Shown here: piece by piece, positions 1 through 8,796 of the stretch
Layout: every line of letters starts with the position of its first letter
Numbering within the stretch: the stretch's first letter is position 1
Origin: a virus
Direction: 5' to 3' (one strand)
IMG/VR virus record: IMGVR_UViG_3300042470_001171
Span: 1 to 64,000 of that record
DNA: 64,000 bases
The notes under the pieces: generated by a model
Databases searched by the model: none
What the model saw: only the letters and a program-made list of their open reading frames with translations
What the model was told of the DNA's origin: nothing
Position numbers and translations under genes: made by a program

Positions 1-640
1 AACAATGTATCGGTGATCAATCCTGTCACCAATGCGGTGGTAGCGACCATCACCGTTGGCACTGCGCCTCTCGCCGTTGGCTATGCGCCGACCAGTGATC
101 GGATCTATGTGGCGAATCAAAACACCATCAATGTATCGGTGATCAATCCTGTCACCAATGCGGTGGTAGCGACCATCACCGTTGGCACTGCGCCTCTCGC
201 CGTTGGCTATGCGCCGACCAGTGATCGGATCTATGTGGCGAATCAAAACACCAACAATGTGTCGGTAATCAATCCTGTCACCAATGCGGTGGTAGCGACC
301 ATCGCGGTTGGCACTGCGCCTTACGGCGTTGCCTATGCGCCGACCAGTGATCGGATCTATGTGGCGAATCAAACCACCAACAATGTGTCGGTAATCAATC
401 CTGTCACCAATGCGGTGGTAGCGACCATCACCGTTGGCACTGCGCCTCTCGCCGTTGCCTATGCGCCGACCAGTGATCGGATCTATGTGGCGAATTTTAG
501 CGCCATCAATGTATCGGTGATCAATCCTGTCACCAATGCGGTGGTAGCAACCATCACCGTTGGCACTGCGCCTATCGCCGTTGGCTATGCGCCGACCAGT
601 GATCGGATCTATGTGGCGAATTTTAGCGCCAACAATGTGT
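1..640 (+). repeat. Five tandem 126-bp repeats (beta-propeller blades)
   Basis: Units begin every 126 bp from base 1 and differ at only a few positions, e.g. blade ends NQNTIN, NQNTNN, NQTTNN, NFSAIN and NFSANN. Such identity favours copy-number change by recombination or slippage. The array probably continues left of the window. Confidence 0.9.
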
Positions 641-3600
641 CGGTAATCAATCCTCGGGCAAATCTAGTTGATGCAGGCACCCGAGCCAGGGTGACCTTCG
701 CTCCAGGGTTGACCAATGCTGTTGCCGTAGGCGATGCCCTACAGTTCTGGGGAGCAGGCAACAAATTTGTTAGTGCCAGACTGCGATTAGCCAGTGCAAG
801 CTTTCCTAGCGCTGCTCGGCTATCAACGGACCTTGCTAATGGCTTTGCCTCGATTCGCAATACCAGCACTGCTACTTTTTATCGTAATTTAATACTTGCC
901 AATTTCGATGGCACCAGTTCGGTGACCGTCAATGGGACAAGCATTGCGCCCAACGCCGAAACTACTATTGGCTATTACAACATCACCACCCCTGTATTTT
1001 CGATCAATGTTACGGCTAGAGACCTAGATTTTTATTACAAAGCTGGCACTAGCTATCTGATTGCCACCAGCACCACTAACCAACTATTTCTTTACGCCTT
1101 TGATGCTACTACCGTATCAAGTGCCCCAGCGATCAAAGCGACTTTCACCACTAACGGGCTGAGCGCTTCTACACCTCGCCATCTAAGCTTTACAAAAGTA
1201 GGCTCTGATTTAGTCCTGCTGGTAGTGGGGGACACCATTAACCTGCTCTACCGCTTTGCTGACAACATTTTTGATGGCACCGGCACCATTACTATCAACG
1301 GCCAAACTATTGCCCACTCTAGCGGCTATGCCGTACCCACCAGCGCAGCATTGTTTTATTGGCTGCACAATACTACTGCTACCGACTCACTTTTAGGTGC
1401 GCTCTACCATAACACCGCAGCTAACCGCACTGTGATCGCTTTTGTGACCACCGCTGGCGTTAATGCCTACGAGCTGAACCTTGATGCTTTCAATGGCAGC
1501 GCTACAGTCAATGTCAAGGGTACTGATGTGATCCCCGTCAACAGGCAGTACACGTTGCCGGAGTACCTGTCCAGCTTCCAGATCCCTTCCTACACCGCCC
1601 CCCTAGCATTAAACTACAACAGTACTGATGCCGCCAATAGTTTCATCTCCGGCAATGCCAGTCGGATCGCTAGGCTAAATCAACTCAACCGCTTTAATAC
1701 AGTCATCGACCTACTGGCCCAAAGCTATACCACTGCCCCGGCCATCACCAAAACCTCTGCTAATGGTCCGCTGACTCTATCTACTGCCATCACCGCATTC
1801 CAGGCACTCTCTATTTTAGTGATTGGCGCTAGCTTGATCAGCTTGCGAAATAGCGATGGCACCACCGGCTACGCCAATGGCGAATATTACCCCTACGCCT
1901 ACACAGCTACCGACGACGCCGAGGGCACGATAAACGAAGGATTTACCTTGTCTGGGGCCGCGGCAGGTATTACCGGCACCTACCGCTTTACCATGTCCTC
2001 TGGCACTACCCTGACGCTAGGCAGCAAGGCCACCTATAACGACAACTTTACCGTCCCCTCCGGGGCTACCCTGGCGATCAGCCAGAACACCACCATTGGC
2101 AGCAATCTGATCCTCCAGGCGGGGGCGAATGTGGTGGCGGCTAACAATGTTGGTCCCTTCACCCTCACCATTCCCTACAGCGACCCTGGCCTAATCTACG
2201 ACCCTACCAAAATCACCATTGTTTCCCAGATCCGATTCACTGCACCTAATTTTGCCGATGGCTCCAGAGCCTATGCCGCTAGGGTGCAAAGCTTCACAAT
2301 AGCTAGCACTGCCATCAATACCACCACCGATGTAATCACCCTGGGCAACGATAGCCAGGGTAGACCTGCGGCCTTTGCCACCGCCGCCCCTTGGACCCAG
2401 GTACGCTTTAGCCTCAATAGTGGCGCAACTTTGCCCACAACCACCAGTAATGTCCTTAAGGATGGTGGCTTCTATTACTGGAGCGACGGTAAACTTTTCG
2501 CTAGCATCGCCAATATTCCTAGCACCCCGGTGGACTTTACCAGCCAGGGCAGTGGTGACTTTACTCTAGCCGCTGAGACTGAACTGTTCAATGTCGTGGT
2601 GTCTGGCGGCAGCGGCCTTGCCCAAAACTTAAGCCTGCCCAATGGTGCCCTGGTACGGCTTAAGGCCACCTACTGGGCGGAGTCTGGCGACATAGCGACC
2701 TCTGGCAGCTTCCTGGATACCCGAGACAGTCTGCTAGTGTGGAGTACCACTGGCGGTATTACCGTGGGTGCAGCTATCGGCCCAACCGTCTTAGAACCTA
2801 TCCACGAAGCCATCGTTGCCAGCACCCAGATCCAAAGCAATAAATATGGCGTACTAACCCCGGCCAATACGGGCTCTGGCCTATCTCAGTTCACCATTGC
2901 CCTAGAGGGTGTGGGCACTCTTCAGATCAATTCCAATGATACTGACGGCGTTGAGTTGATTCAGAATATTTTTCTTTGGTGGTGCTGGGTGCGCAGCACA
3001 GAAGCAGGCATTCGGCTGGCTAGCTTTGACACCCTAGAGGCGCTGTCGTTCACCAGTTACCAGGCGGGGCGGGTAGAGGTTGAAAATACCAACAGCACCA
3101 CACCCCTCAGCATTGCAGGCGGGAGCATTACGTTTCCCGGCAGCAGTACCGGGATTGCCGCCACCAGCTATGCGATCAACCTGAACGCTGATGTGTTTGG
3201 CACTGGCGCAACGACGGGCCTGACCAGTCCTGAGATCCGGCAAGCTGTAGGGCTGGCTAGCGCTAATGTGGACACGCAGCTATCGGCAATCAACAGCAAG
3301 ACCACGAACTTGCCAGCAGCCCCCGCAGCCGTTGGTGATATTCCCACCACCACGCAAATCTGGACTCATGCTACCAGGGCACTCACGGATAAGGACAGTT
3401 TCAACCTTGCCAGCTCCCAGACTTTTAGTACTACCGGATCAGTCGGTAGCGTAACTGGTGCTGTGGGCAGTGTCACCGGTGCCGTAGGTAGTGTCACCGG
3501 GGCGGTAACGGTAGGCATCATTAACAACAATGTGATCACGGCAAATGCTATTGCTACTGACGCATTTGACGCCGATGCCATTGCCGCTAGTGCAGTGACC

Positions 3601-3711
3601 GAGATCCAGGCAGGCCTAGCGACTCAGGCCAGCGTAGACACCAAGGCTAGTCAGGCTAGTGTGGATGCACTCAACGCCAAGGCCGACGACATTACGGCAT
3701 TGGTGCTATAG
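1..3711 (+). CDS. Tail fibre / appendage protein with YVTN-type beta-propeller repeats (5' end outside window)
   Basis: The frame is open from base 1, so the gene starts upstream; at least 1232 residues are visible. The first ~210 residues are five near-identical 42-residue units (126-bp DNA repeats) with the pattern INPVTNAVVATITVGTAP...SDRIYVAN, typical of YVTN beta-propeller blades. A long Ser/Thr/Gly-rich beta region follows, then a tail with repeated GSVTGAV units near residue 1165 and a heptad-like end. This architecture suits a receptor-binding fibre. The next gene's ribosome site overlaps its stop codon, so 1-6.1 kb probably forms a late operon. The propeller call is firm; the fibre role is inferred from context. 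Confidence 0.7.
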   Translation, partial: NNVSVINPVTNAVVATITVGTAPLAVGYAPTSDRIYVANQNTINVSVINPVTNAVVATITVGTAPLAVGYAPTSDRIYVANQNTNNVSVINPVTNAVVATIAVGTAPYGVAYAPTSDRIYVANQTTNNVSVINPVTNAVVATITVGTAPLAVAYAPTSDRIYVANFSAINVSVINPVTNAVVATITVGTAPIAVGYAPTSDRIYVANFSANNVSVINPRANLVDAGTRARVTFAPGLTNAVAVGDALQFWGAGNKFVSARLRLASASFPSAARLSTDLANGFASIRNTSTATFYRNLILANFDGTSSVTVNGTSIAPNAETTIGYYNITTPVFSINVTARDLDFYYKAGTSYLIATSTTNQLFLYAFDATTVSSAPAIKATFTTNGLSASTPRHLSFTKVGSDLVLLVVGDTINLLYRFADNIFDGTGTITINGQTIAHSSGYAVPTSAALFYWLHNTTATDSLLGALYHNTAANRTVIAFVTTAGVNAYELNLDAFNGSATVNVKGTDVIPVNRQYTLPEYLSSFQIPSYTAPLALNYNSTDAANSFISGNASRIARLNQLNRFNTVIDLLAQSYTTAPAITKTSANGPLTLSTAITAFQALSILVIGASLISLRNSDGTTGYANGEYYPYAYTATDDAEGTINEGFTLSGAAAGITGTYRFTMSSGTTLTLGSKATYNDNFTVPSGATLAISQNTTIGSNLILQAGANVVAANNVGPFTLTIPYSDPGLIYDPTKITIVSQIRFTAPNFADGSRAYAARVQSFTIASTAINTTTDVITLGNDSQGRPAAFATAAPWTQVRFSLNSGATLPTTTSNVLKDGGFYYWSDGKLFASIANIPSTPVDFTSQGSGDFTLAAETELFNVVVSGGSGLAQNLSLPNGALVRLKATYWAESGDIATSGSFLDTRDSLLVWSTTGGITVGAAIGPTVLEPIHEAIVASTQIQSNKYGVLTPANTGSGLSQFTIALEGVGTLQINSNDTDGVELIQNIFLWWCWVRSTEAGIRLASFDTLEALSFTSYQAGRVEVENTNSTTPLSIAGGSITFPGSSTGIAATSYAINLNADVFGTGATTGLTSPEIRQAVGLASANVDTQLSAINSKTTNLPAAPAAVGDIPTTTQIWTHATRALTDKDSFNLASSQTFSTTGSVGSVTGAVGSVTGAVGSVTGAVTVGIINNNVITANAIATDAFDADAIAASAVTEIQAGLATQASVDTKASQASVDALNAKADDITALVL

Positions 3712-3719
3712 GAGGAGCT

Positions 3720-4118
3720 ATGGGCGTTATCTACCGACCAATCTCACTCCTCCCTGACCTCGGTGATGCGGTCACCACCGCCACCGCCAGCATCAACCTA
3801 TCGGCCCTCAGTGCGGTAATCCTCGACAATGCTGGCCAGTTTGCCTATGCAGACAGTGGCACCCCCAGCCATGCCTACCGAGTCGCTGGTATTCTGCCCT
3901 ATGCGATCAGCCAAGGCACCGAAGGGGCTGCCTACAGGCTAGGGGAAATTAGCGATGCGGTGTGGAACTGGACCCGAGGTAGTCCCATTTACCTGGGCGC
4001 CAATGGCCAGCTTACCCAGACGCCACCGACAACAGGATTCTTGCTAGTGTTGGCTCAGCCTGTTTCCCCGACTGTGATTAACCTTCAACTACCTTCTCCC
4101 ATATTCTTAGGAGCTTAA
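3720..4118 (+). CDS. Hypothetical phage appendage protein
   Basis: 132 residues. A strong GGAGG site at 3711-3715 overlaps the stop of the preceding fibre gene. The start MGVIYRPISLLPDLGDAV is followed by small-residue, beta-type sequence with no Cys or membrane segment. I recognise no domain. Position in the fibre operon suggests a virion protein. Confidence 0.6.
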   Translation: MGVIYRPISLLPDLGDAVTTATASINLSALSAVILDNAGQFAYADSGTPSHAYRVAGILPYAISQGTEGAAYRLGEISDAVWNWTRGSPIYLGANGQLTQTPPTTGFLLVLAQPVSPTVINLQLPSPIFLGA

Positions 4119-4122
4119 AGCC

Positions 4123-4641
4123 ATGACCACAAATAAGTTTCTGACCGTCGTAAACGGCAACACCACACTGACTCAAGCAGTCACCAGCAGTGCTGGAGTA
4201 GCCGACGCCAATAAAATACCTTCACTTGATACAAACGGGACGCTTAGCCCTACCTTTTTGCCTACTGGAGTTGAACTCCAAACGGTAGTCCTGCCGACCA
4301 GCGAGAACCTAGTCGCGGGCGATTTTATCAACATCTTTGACGATAGTGGCACTGTTAAGGCACGTAAAGCGGACGCCAGCAATGGGCGAGAAGCACGGGG
4401 CTATGTCCTGACAGCGGTTACATCGCCTGCTAACGCCACGATTTATCTGACTGGCCGCAATACTGGTGTCATTAGCGCAACAGTAGGGCCAGTATACCTA
4501 AGCGCCACAACTCCCGGAGGCTTTTCATCTACTCAACCCGCCACCCCTGGCGCAAATGTGATCCTCCAGCCACTGGGCCATGCCCTCTCACCTACGTCGA
4601 TTCTTTTTGAATATGACAGACCCATTGCCCTGACGGTATAG
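4123..4641 (+). CDS. Hypothetical virion-associated protein
   Basis: 172 residues, starting 4 nt after the previous stop. The N-terminus has the form common in phage fibre and decoration proteins, with a linker ADANKIPSLDTNGTLSP before a beta-rich C-terminal domain (EARGYVLTAV, GPVYLSATTPGG). It may be a head or tail decoration domain. Function unproven; operon position supports a structural role. Confidence 0.6.
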   Translation: MTTNKFLTVVNGNTTLTQAVTSSAGVADANKIPSLDTNGTLSPTFLPTGVELQTVVLPTSENLVAGDFINIFDDSGTVKARKADASNGREARGYVLTAVTSPANATIYLTGRNTGVISATVGPVYLSATTPGGFSSTQPATPGANVILQPLGHALSPTSILFEYDRPIALTV

Positions 4642-4645
4642 CGCC

Positions 4646-4945
4646 ATGACTAAGGCAGTCCAGCTCGGCAGTTCGGGCAACCTGGAGACCACCAACATTT
4701 TGCCGCTGGTCTCCTTGCGGCCTGAACCGTTTTACAAAACCATCACCCGCACCGATGGCGCTATCACGCAAATCAGCATCTACGTCAGCAATGGCGGGGC
4801 GGAGCTATACCGCAAAGCCATCACCCGCACCAATGGCGCCATTACCAGCATCACCGAGACTGACTACACCCGCAGCCCTGCGGTGACCCGCACCAAGACC
4901 ATTATCCGCACCGATGGCGCTATTACTGCCATAGGAGTCGCCTAA
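4646..4945 (+). CDS. Small hypothetical protein with TRTDGAIT repeats
   Basis: 99 residues. Three copies of a short motif (ITRTDGAITQI, ITRTNGAITSI, IIRTDGAITAI) alternate with variable segments, suggesting a repetitive beta-strand fold. Its stop overlaps the next start (TAATG), showing translational coupling. No known family recognised; probable minor virion component. Confidence 0.6.
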   Translation: MTKAVQLGSSGNLETTNILPLVSLRPEPFYKTITRTDGAITQISIYVSNGGAELYRKAITRTNGAITSITETDYTRSPAVTRTKTIIRTDGAITAIGVA

Positions 4946-5364
4946 TGCCCCAAACCATTACCAGTGCCGCAATCCTAGGTTCTCGCTACACCAGCGGGGT
5001 GCAGTATCGCCTATTCGATGGCACCACCTTGGGTGCACTCACTAACGCTACCCACCTGGGTAACGGTATCTGGCGAGCGGTGGTGCAACTACCGGACGCT
5101 GGCGGCGAAGTGCGCTGGTTTGCCAATGCCGGGGCGGTGCCACTCGGGGTCGATGTGGTGGGTGCTGTGAACCCGGACATTGCTAGCACCCTGGCCCTGG
5201 CCCAAGCTTTTACCATGGGGCGCTTTAGGATCGACTATCCCAACAGTACTGCAACCCAGTACAACGTAGATGGCACCGTGCGCAAGGTGTTCAGTCTGCT
5301 AGATGATCAGGGCAACCCTGCCATCGATGCCCAGTCTGCCGTTGATCGGGTGCCGTTGCCATGA
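4945..5364 (+). CDS. Hypothetical phage structural protein
   Basis: 139 residues, coupled by a TAATG overlap to the preceding gene. Beta-rich N-terminal half (SRYTSGVQYRLFDGTTLG, GNGIWRAVVQLPDAGG) resembles small phage appendage proteins that recur as tandem genes near fibres. C-terminal part FSLLDDQGNPAIDAQSAVDR. No recognised catalytic motif. Confidence 0.6.
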   Translation: MPQTITSAAILGSRYTSGVQYRLFDGTTLGALTNATHLGNGIWRAVVQLPDAGGEVRWFANAGAVPLGVDVVGAVNPDIASTLALAQAFTMGRFRIDYPNSTATQYNVDGTVRKVFSLLDDQGNPAIDAQSAVDRVPLP

Positions 5365-5401
5365 GAAACCATATTCCTGACGTCAGCAAAAAGGTGTAGC
5401 C

Positions 5402-5689
5402 ATGCTCTACCCCCTCGGCCTAACCGGCACCCTCTATCCCCTTGGCCTGCACCCTGGCCTGATCCTGGGGCTACGCCTGCTCAAGTGCATCCCCTGCATC
5501 CACCTGGATAGCCTCGCCCCTGCCCTGGACCTGCTAGCCCAGCACCCTAGCCTGGAACTGGCTAGCACTATCCCTAGCCTGGATCTGACCACCCTGGCCC
5601 CAGCCCTAGCGGTAGCGGCCATTATTGCAGGGTTGAATATTGGATCCATTGCGCCCACACTTAGCCTGGAGGATTGTGATTGTGACTGA
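5402..5689 (+). CDS. Leu/Pro-rich repetitive small protein
   Basis: 95 residues of low complexity. Short Leu/Pro motifs repeat (YPLGL twice, then SLAPALDLL, TIPSLDLT, TLAPALAV, SIAPTLSL) and it ends with acidic Cys-rich DCDCD. It lies in the fibre operon and overlaps the next gene by 8 nt. Function unknown; could be a membrane-active or solenoid-like protein. Confidence 0.5.
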   Translation: MLYPLGLTGTLYPLGLHPGLILGLRLLKCIPCIHLDSLAPALDLLAQHPSLELASTIPSLDLTTLAPALAVAAIIAGLNIGSIAPTLSLEDCDCD

Positions 5690-6116
5690 TGCTTTGAACG
5701 GAAAAACAGTATTGGTGGGAGCTGGCCTGGCCGGGCTAACCTGGGCATTTACCCGGCCCAGTGCGGATACCGTCACCAACTACACCAACGCCAGTATATC
5801 GGTGCGGTTCTTCGAGCTGGACAAGAAGTTTAAGCCGATCAGCACCACGCCAGCGCTGTCGCTCAGCATAGGCTCTGGCATCACCCGCAGCACCAATACC
5901 GCTAGCTCCCAGGCTGGCCTGTTCCAGGTGACAGCGGCCCAGCTAGGCACCCTGCTAGGCACCGCTGAGGCCAAGAACTTTGCCTATGTCTGGTACATTC
6001 AGCCAGCGGGCTATGAAGCTGTGCGGGCATTTGTGGGCGATGGCTATGATGGGCGGTTCCTGCTAGCCAAAGAGGGCTATGCAGGATCCCAGGACGGGGA
6101 GATCAAGGTGTCGTAG
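5682..6116 (+). CDS. Hypothetical appendage protein (GTG start)
   Basis: 144 residues if translation begins at the GTG at 5682, 8-9 nt after GGAGG at 5668-5672; an in-frame GTG at 5676 is the alternative. Beta-rich (ASISVRFFELDKKFKPIST, FAYVWYIQPAGYEAV) without recognised domain. Last gene of the left structural operon; it converges with a leftward gene and overlaps it by 40 nt. Confidence 0.55.
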   Translation: MTDALNGKTVLVGAGLAGLTWAFTRPSADTVTNYTNASISVRFFELDKKFKPISTTPALSLSIGSGITRSTNTASSQAGLFQVTAAQLGTLLGTAEAKNFAYVWYIQPAGYEAVRAFVGDGYDGRFLLAKEGYAGSQDGEIKVS

Positions 6117-6343
6117 CAGCGTTGGCCACAGACATACTCACCCAATAACAGCGATCCCCAGCTAGCTGGTTGCTGACAGACCTGGCAAGACTCTGGCCGG
6201 TCCAGGCGGATCAAAACGTCATGGCCATAGTCAACCTCATCGGCCCCCAGCGGCCAGCCGGTTGGCTCTGGCGTATCCCCGGCTAGCTCGTCTAGCATAG
6301 TCCCTAGCCGGTCTAGCTCGTTCAGCATGGCCTGGAGGTCCAT
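6077..6343 (-). CDS. Small acidic protein with Cys pairs
   Basis: 88 residues. A helical N-terminus (MDLQAMLNELDRLGTMLDEL) precedes a Cys-rich half with CQVCQ and, 16 residues later, CGQRC, a plausible zinc ribbon. Its start overlaps the stop of the upstream membrane gene by one nt. Function unknown. Confidence 0.55.
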   Translation of the reverse strand: MDLQAMLNELDRLGTMLDELAGDTPEPTGWPLGADEVDYGHDVLIRLDRPESCQVCQQPASWGSLLLGEYVCGQRCYDTLISPSWDPA

Positions 6344-6495
6344 CAGAACCTACCCGTGGCTACCAGCCAGGCCAGCACCGCTACAGCACCGATGGCCATG
6401 CCGGACAGCGTGAAGCGGATCTCGTGTTCAAAGACCTCGCGGCGGGCAATTTCATGGGCAATGGCCCGGACCTGCGCTTTGATGTCCTCGCTCAT
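6343..6495 (-). CDS. Small single-pass membrane protein
   Basis: 50 residues from the ATG at 6495, preceded by GAGGGA. A charged amphipathic N-terminus (MSEDIKAQVRAIAHEIARRE) is followed by one C-terminal membrane segment (GMAIGAVAVLAWLVATG). A GGGCACCCTA element lies just upstream at 6521-6530. Small accessory membrane protein; function unknown. Confidence 0.55.
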   Translation of the reverse strand: MSEDIKAQVRAIAHEIARREVFEHEIRFTLSGMAIGAVAVLAWLVATGRF

Positions 6496-6520
6496 GGTGG
6501 ATCCCTCAGAGAATTTTTTA

Positions 6521-6530
6521 TAGGGTGCCC
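6521..6530 (-). promoter_or_regulatory. GGGCACCCTA element before the 6495 gene
   Basis: On the minus strand GGGCACCCTATAAAA stands about 26 nt before the start codon. The same decamer occurs upstream of several late and regulatory genes in this window. Confidence 0.45.
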
Positions 6531-6545
6531 AGGTTGGTGGTTGTG

Positions 6546-6600
6546 TGCTATACTCGGGGTAGCACATTGACAATTTGTGGTGACAGGTGACAGTGATGAA
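6546..6600 (+). promoter_or_regulatory. CRISPR leader, array 1
   Basis: Begins TGTGCTATACT (extended -10 like) and continues through TTGACAATTTGTGGTGACAG and GTGACAGTGA to the first repeat. The same order of blocks is found before arrays 2, 3 and 4, marking a conserved leader with its own promoter. Confidence 0.65.
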
Positions 6601-6738
6601 TCCCACTCCGGTGGGGGTTTCTCGACCACCGCCGCCTATATGGTGGACTTTGCCCCTCGCAAACACCTCCCCGCTTCGGTGGGGGTTTCTCGCTCTGACT
6701 GAGGCCTCAAAGCACACCCCACCACCGTGGGAGTCCTC
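6600..6738 (+). CRISPR. CRISPR array 1: three repeats, two spacers
   Basis: Hairpin cores are TCCCACTCCGGTGGGGG (6601), CCCCGCTTCGGTGGGGG (6669) and CCCCACCACCGTGGGAG (6717). The middle repeat has the full left part GCAAACACCT; the last is truncated. Unit lengths are 68 and 48 nt. The array runs right and ends against the stop of the leftward 6737 gene. Confidence 0.75.
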
Positions 6739-7360
6739 AGCCAGCCTTAGCGATCCGCCATTGCTCGGCCAATGCGGCCATAAATTGCTCTGGATCCAGG
6801 CCCAGATCTACTGCCCTGGCCGCTAGCTCGGCTGCCGTGGCCGGGCTTAATTTTCCCTCAAGTTCGATCAGCTTTACCAGCGCCGTTGCTAGGCTACCAA
6901 TGGCCCGCAGGTCGCTGGTAGCCCGTGCATCACAGATCGACTGCACCACCTGCTCAATGGCTGTGCGCACATGCTCCAGGTTGGTCTTTTTGGTGCGGTA
7001 GCTGCCCAGGTCTGTCGCTGGCGGTGGTGGCGGTGCTGTCTTGGCCTTGTGGGGCACCTTTGCCGCCTCGCCTGGTGCATCCGCCATGGCTAGCTTTCTG
7101 GCCTGCCAGTCGCCTGCCTTGGCCCAGCCGCTGATCGTGGTATTGCCACAGCGGTCAAACCCTTCGCCCTTCAGCCGCCTGGATATTTCAGCCCATTGAG
7201 GCCCCAGCTCGCAGTACAACTCAAAGCCCCGTTCCTTGCAGGCTGGCGTAGCAGGCTGGCCGGAAGTCTTCACCACCTGCCGGTTGCCCCGCCTAGCACC
7301 AGGAGCTGGCTTGGGCGCATGCTTGGATCGTAGCTTTGGTGTAGGTTTCTTGGTTGCCAT
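6737..7360 (-). CDS. HTH DNA-binding protein, terminase small subunit-like
   Basis: 207 residues from the ATG at 7360; a longer frame would run through a terminator, so it is rejected. A basic N-terminus (MATKKPTPKLRSKHAPKP) precedes a helix-turn-helix-like block (ELGPQWAEISRRLKGEG, then STISGWAKAGDW-type sequence). A Pro/Ala linker and a helical C-terminal region (EHVRTAIEQVVQSICDA, IELEGKLSPATAAELAARAV) complete it. This plan is seen in small terminase subunits, but no large subunit is nearby. It could instead be a regulator. Confidence 0.5.
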   Translation of the reverse strand: MATKKPTPKLRSKHAPKPAPGARRGNRQVVKTSGQPATPACKERGFELYCELGPQWAEISRRLKGEGFDRCGNTTISGWAKAGDWQARKLAMADAPGEAAKVPHKAKTAPPPPPATDLGSYRTKKTNLEHVRTAIEQVVQSICDARATSDLRAIGSLATALVKLIELEGKLSPATAAELAARAVDLGLDPEQFMAALAEQWRIAKAG

Positions 7361-7378
7361 GGATCCAGAATGCCCAGG

Positions 7379-7410
7379 CAACAAAAAACCCCAGCCGTGG
7401 CCGGGGTCGG
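7379..7410 (-). terminator. Intrinsic terminator after CRISPR array 2
   Basis: On the minus strand CCCCGGCCACGGCTGGGG is followed by TTTTTTGTT. It lies between array 2 and the start of the 7360 gene, so the array transcript would end here. Confidence 0.75.
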
Positions 7411-7445
7411 AGTGGTGCATCTACAAAGCCTAATTTAACACGACT

Positions 7446-7460
7446 GGCTTATAGTTGGGT
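7446..7460 (+). promoter_or_regulatory. Dispersed GGCTTATAGTTGGGT element
   Basis: One of about thirteen copies of this asymmetric motif in the window. Here it lies at the distal end of array 2. Confidence 0.5.
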
Positions 7461-7463
7461 GTC

Positions 7464-7650
7464 AAAAGAAAAACCCCCACCAGTGTGGGGACTCGCCAGA
7501 GTCAAGAAGCACCCCCACCAGTATGGGGCGAGGGAGAGAACTCTGAAACATCCCCACCACTGTGGGGAAACATGCAACTATAGTTTGGATCCACCCCCAC
7601 CAAAATGGGGCTAGGTATTGTCATCGACACACCCCCACCAGCGTGGGGCC
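7464..7650 (-). CRISPR. CRISPR array 2: five short-unit repeats
   Basis: Read on the minus strand, five hairpins of form CCCCANNNTGGTGGGG lie 38-43 nt apart (core A positions 7637, 7599, 7556, 7517, 7479). A 7-nt tail ending in TC follows each, e.g. GTGTGTC, GTGGATC, ATGTTTC. This leaves spacers of only about 15-20 nt. A leader lies upstream and a terminator downstream, so this is a self-contained unit of short crRNAs. Confidence 0.75.
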
Positions 7651-7697
7651 ACCGTCACCAAATTTTCAAGGTTCCTGTCCCCTACTATAGCACAGTT
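7651..7697 (-). promoter_or_regulatory. CRISPR leader, array 2
   Basis: Minus-strand order: TGTGCTATAGTAGGGGACAG, GAACCTTGAAAATTTGGTG, ACGGTGG, first repeat. This matches the leaders of arrays 3 and 4 almost base for base apart from a short deletion. Confidence 0.7.
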
Positions 7698-7705
7698 AGC
7701 ACGGT

Positions 7706-8566
7706 TTAGCTAGCCGGTTCCAGTGAAACCACAACGCCAGCGGACTTGGTGGGAGTCAGCCTCAGCCAGACGCCGCCTAGGGACTTTGGCATGACGATCC
7801 GCTCCACCGCCCAGCCGTTGCCGCCCTGAAACTCCTCCTTGTAGGTGCCCGTCTGTACATGGTATCGGGGAGTTACCCGCACCTTGCCGGTTTCGATCAA
7901 CCGGTAGCAGGGGTGAGAAACGATGCTCCGCTCGTGATTGTGGCCATTGACGATCACATCAGCATCTGGTGCAATGCTGGCATACCGGCCACCGCCCATG
8001 GTGCCCTTGGTGACAATACCGCCCCAGGCCCCATGGTGGAAGAACAAGTTGCACCGCCGAACAGACTCGACGCCCTGACCCCGTTCCTTGTAGAACACAA
8101 ACCGAATCCAGCCCTGATAGCCCATGTGCTCGGTGATGGCCCCATGGCGGTCCCGCAGCTGCTGTACCACATTAGCCAGTGGGTCTATCTCCTGGTGGTT
8201 GATGATGGCTGTCTCATGGTTGCCGTTGCCCATCATCAGGATCTCCTGGCCGTAGGGTGCCAGAATGTCAGCGGACTCCTTGAATACCAAGTCGAAATAA
8301 TTGGCCCCCTGGTGCTCGGGGCGAATGCTGGCCTTGCTGCCGCGCCTGTCCCGCTTGCCCTGCATCAAGCACAGCACATCGCCAAAAAATAAGGCCCTGC
8401 CGTTGAGAGCCTTCATCTTTTCCAGGTGACTAAAAAATAGCTTGCGATCACATTTTGGGTTATCCAGGTGAATGTCGCTGGCCAGCAAAAAGTGATAGGC
8501 TTCCTCCCCGGTGTAGCGGATCCGGATTTCGAGGACTTCATCTGATAGTCGTCGCGTGGTTAGCAT
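7706..8566 (-). CDS. Calcineurin-like metallophosphoesterase
   Basis: 286 residues. The metallophosphoesterase motifs appear in order: SDIHLDN (~30), FFGDV (~62), GNGNHE (~116), HHGAWGG (~178) and NGHNHE (~209), covering the dinuclear metal ligands. The family hydrolyses phosphodiesters; phage members often act on DNA or nucleotides. Substrate cannot be read here. It lies downstream of a terminator and so is probably transcribed from its own promoter. Confidence 0.85.
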   Translation of the reverse strand: MLTTRRLSDEVLEIRIRYTGEEAYHFLLASDIHLDNPKCDRKLFFSHLEKMKALNGRALFFGDVLCLMQGKRDRRGSKASIRPEHQGANYFDLVFKESADILAPYGQEILMMGNGNHETAIINHQEIDPLANVVQQLRDRHGAITEHMGYQGWIRFVFYKERGQGVESVRRCNLFFHHGAWGGIVTKGTMGGGRYASIAPDADVIVNGHNHERSIVSHPCYRLIETGKVRVTPRYHVQTGTYKEEFQGGNGWAVERIVMPKSLGGVWLRLTPTKSAGVVVSLEPAS

Positions 8567-8600
8567 TTTGTTACAACCAGCACTATCTAAATAGTGCCCA

Positions 8601-8633
8601 AAACAAAAACCCCAGCTTATAGCCGGGGTTTGG
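8601..8633 (-). terminator. Intrinsic terminator ending the 10.9-8.6 kb leftward operon
   Basis: Minus strand: CCCCGGCTATAAGCTGGGG followed by TTTTTGTTTT. It separates the small-gene operon from the phosphoesterase gene. Confidence 0.8.
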
Positions 8634-8649
8634 ACGGCGCAAAAAAGGC

Positions 8650-8796
8650 TTACTTTTTGCGCTTTTTGTCTGCGTTTTCCGCTGCGGCAATGGCGATCAC
8701 AACGGCACCAGTTACGGCAAACAAAGCTGCATCAACTGGGCTGGCAATGCCTTGGCTGGCGGGCATGGGTAGATCGGCGGGTTGCATGGTGTTCAT
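8650..8796 (-). CDS. Small membrane protein
   Basis: 48 residues, MNTMQPADLPMPASQ... with one hydrophobic segment (ALFAVTGAVVIAIAAA) and a basic end KKRKK. The start is fixed by the CCACTTACAGAGGA leader immediately upstream. It could be a holin-like or accessory membrane peptide. Confidence 0.6.
   Translation of the reverse strand: MNTMQPADLPMPASQGIASPVDAALFAVTGAVVIAIAAAENADKKRKK

Noticed and set aside
7360-7420. Upstream extension of the terminase-small-like gene
   Set aside because: Would place a strong terminator hairpin inside the coding region.
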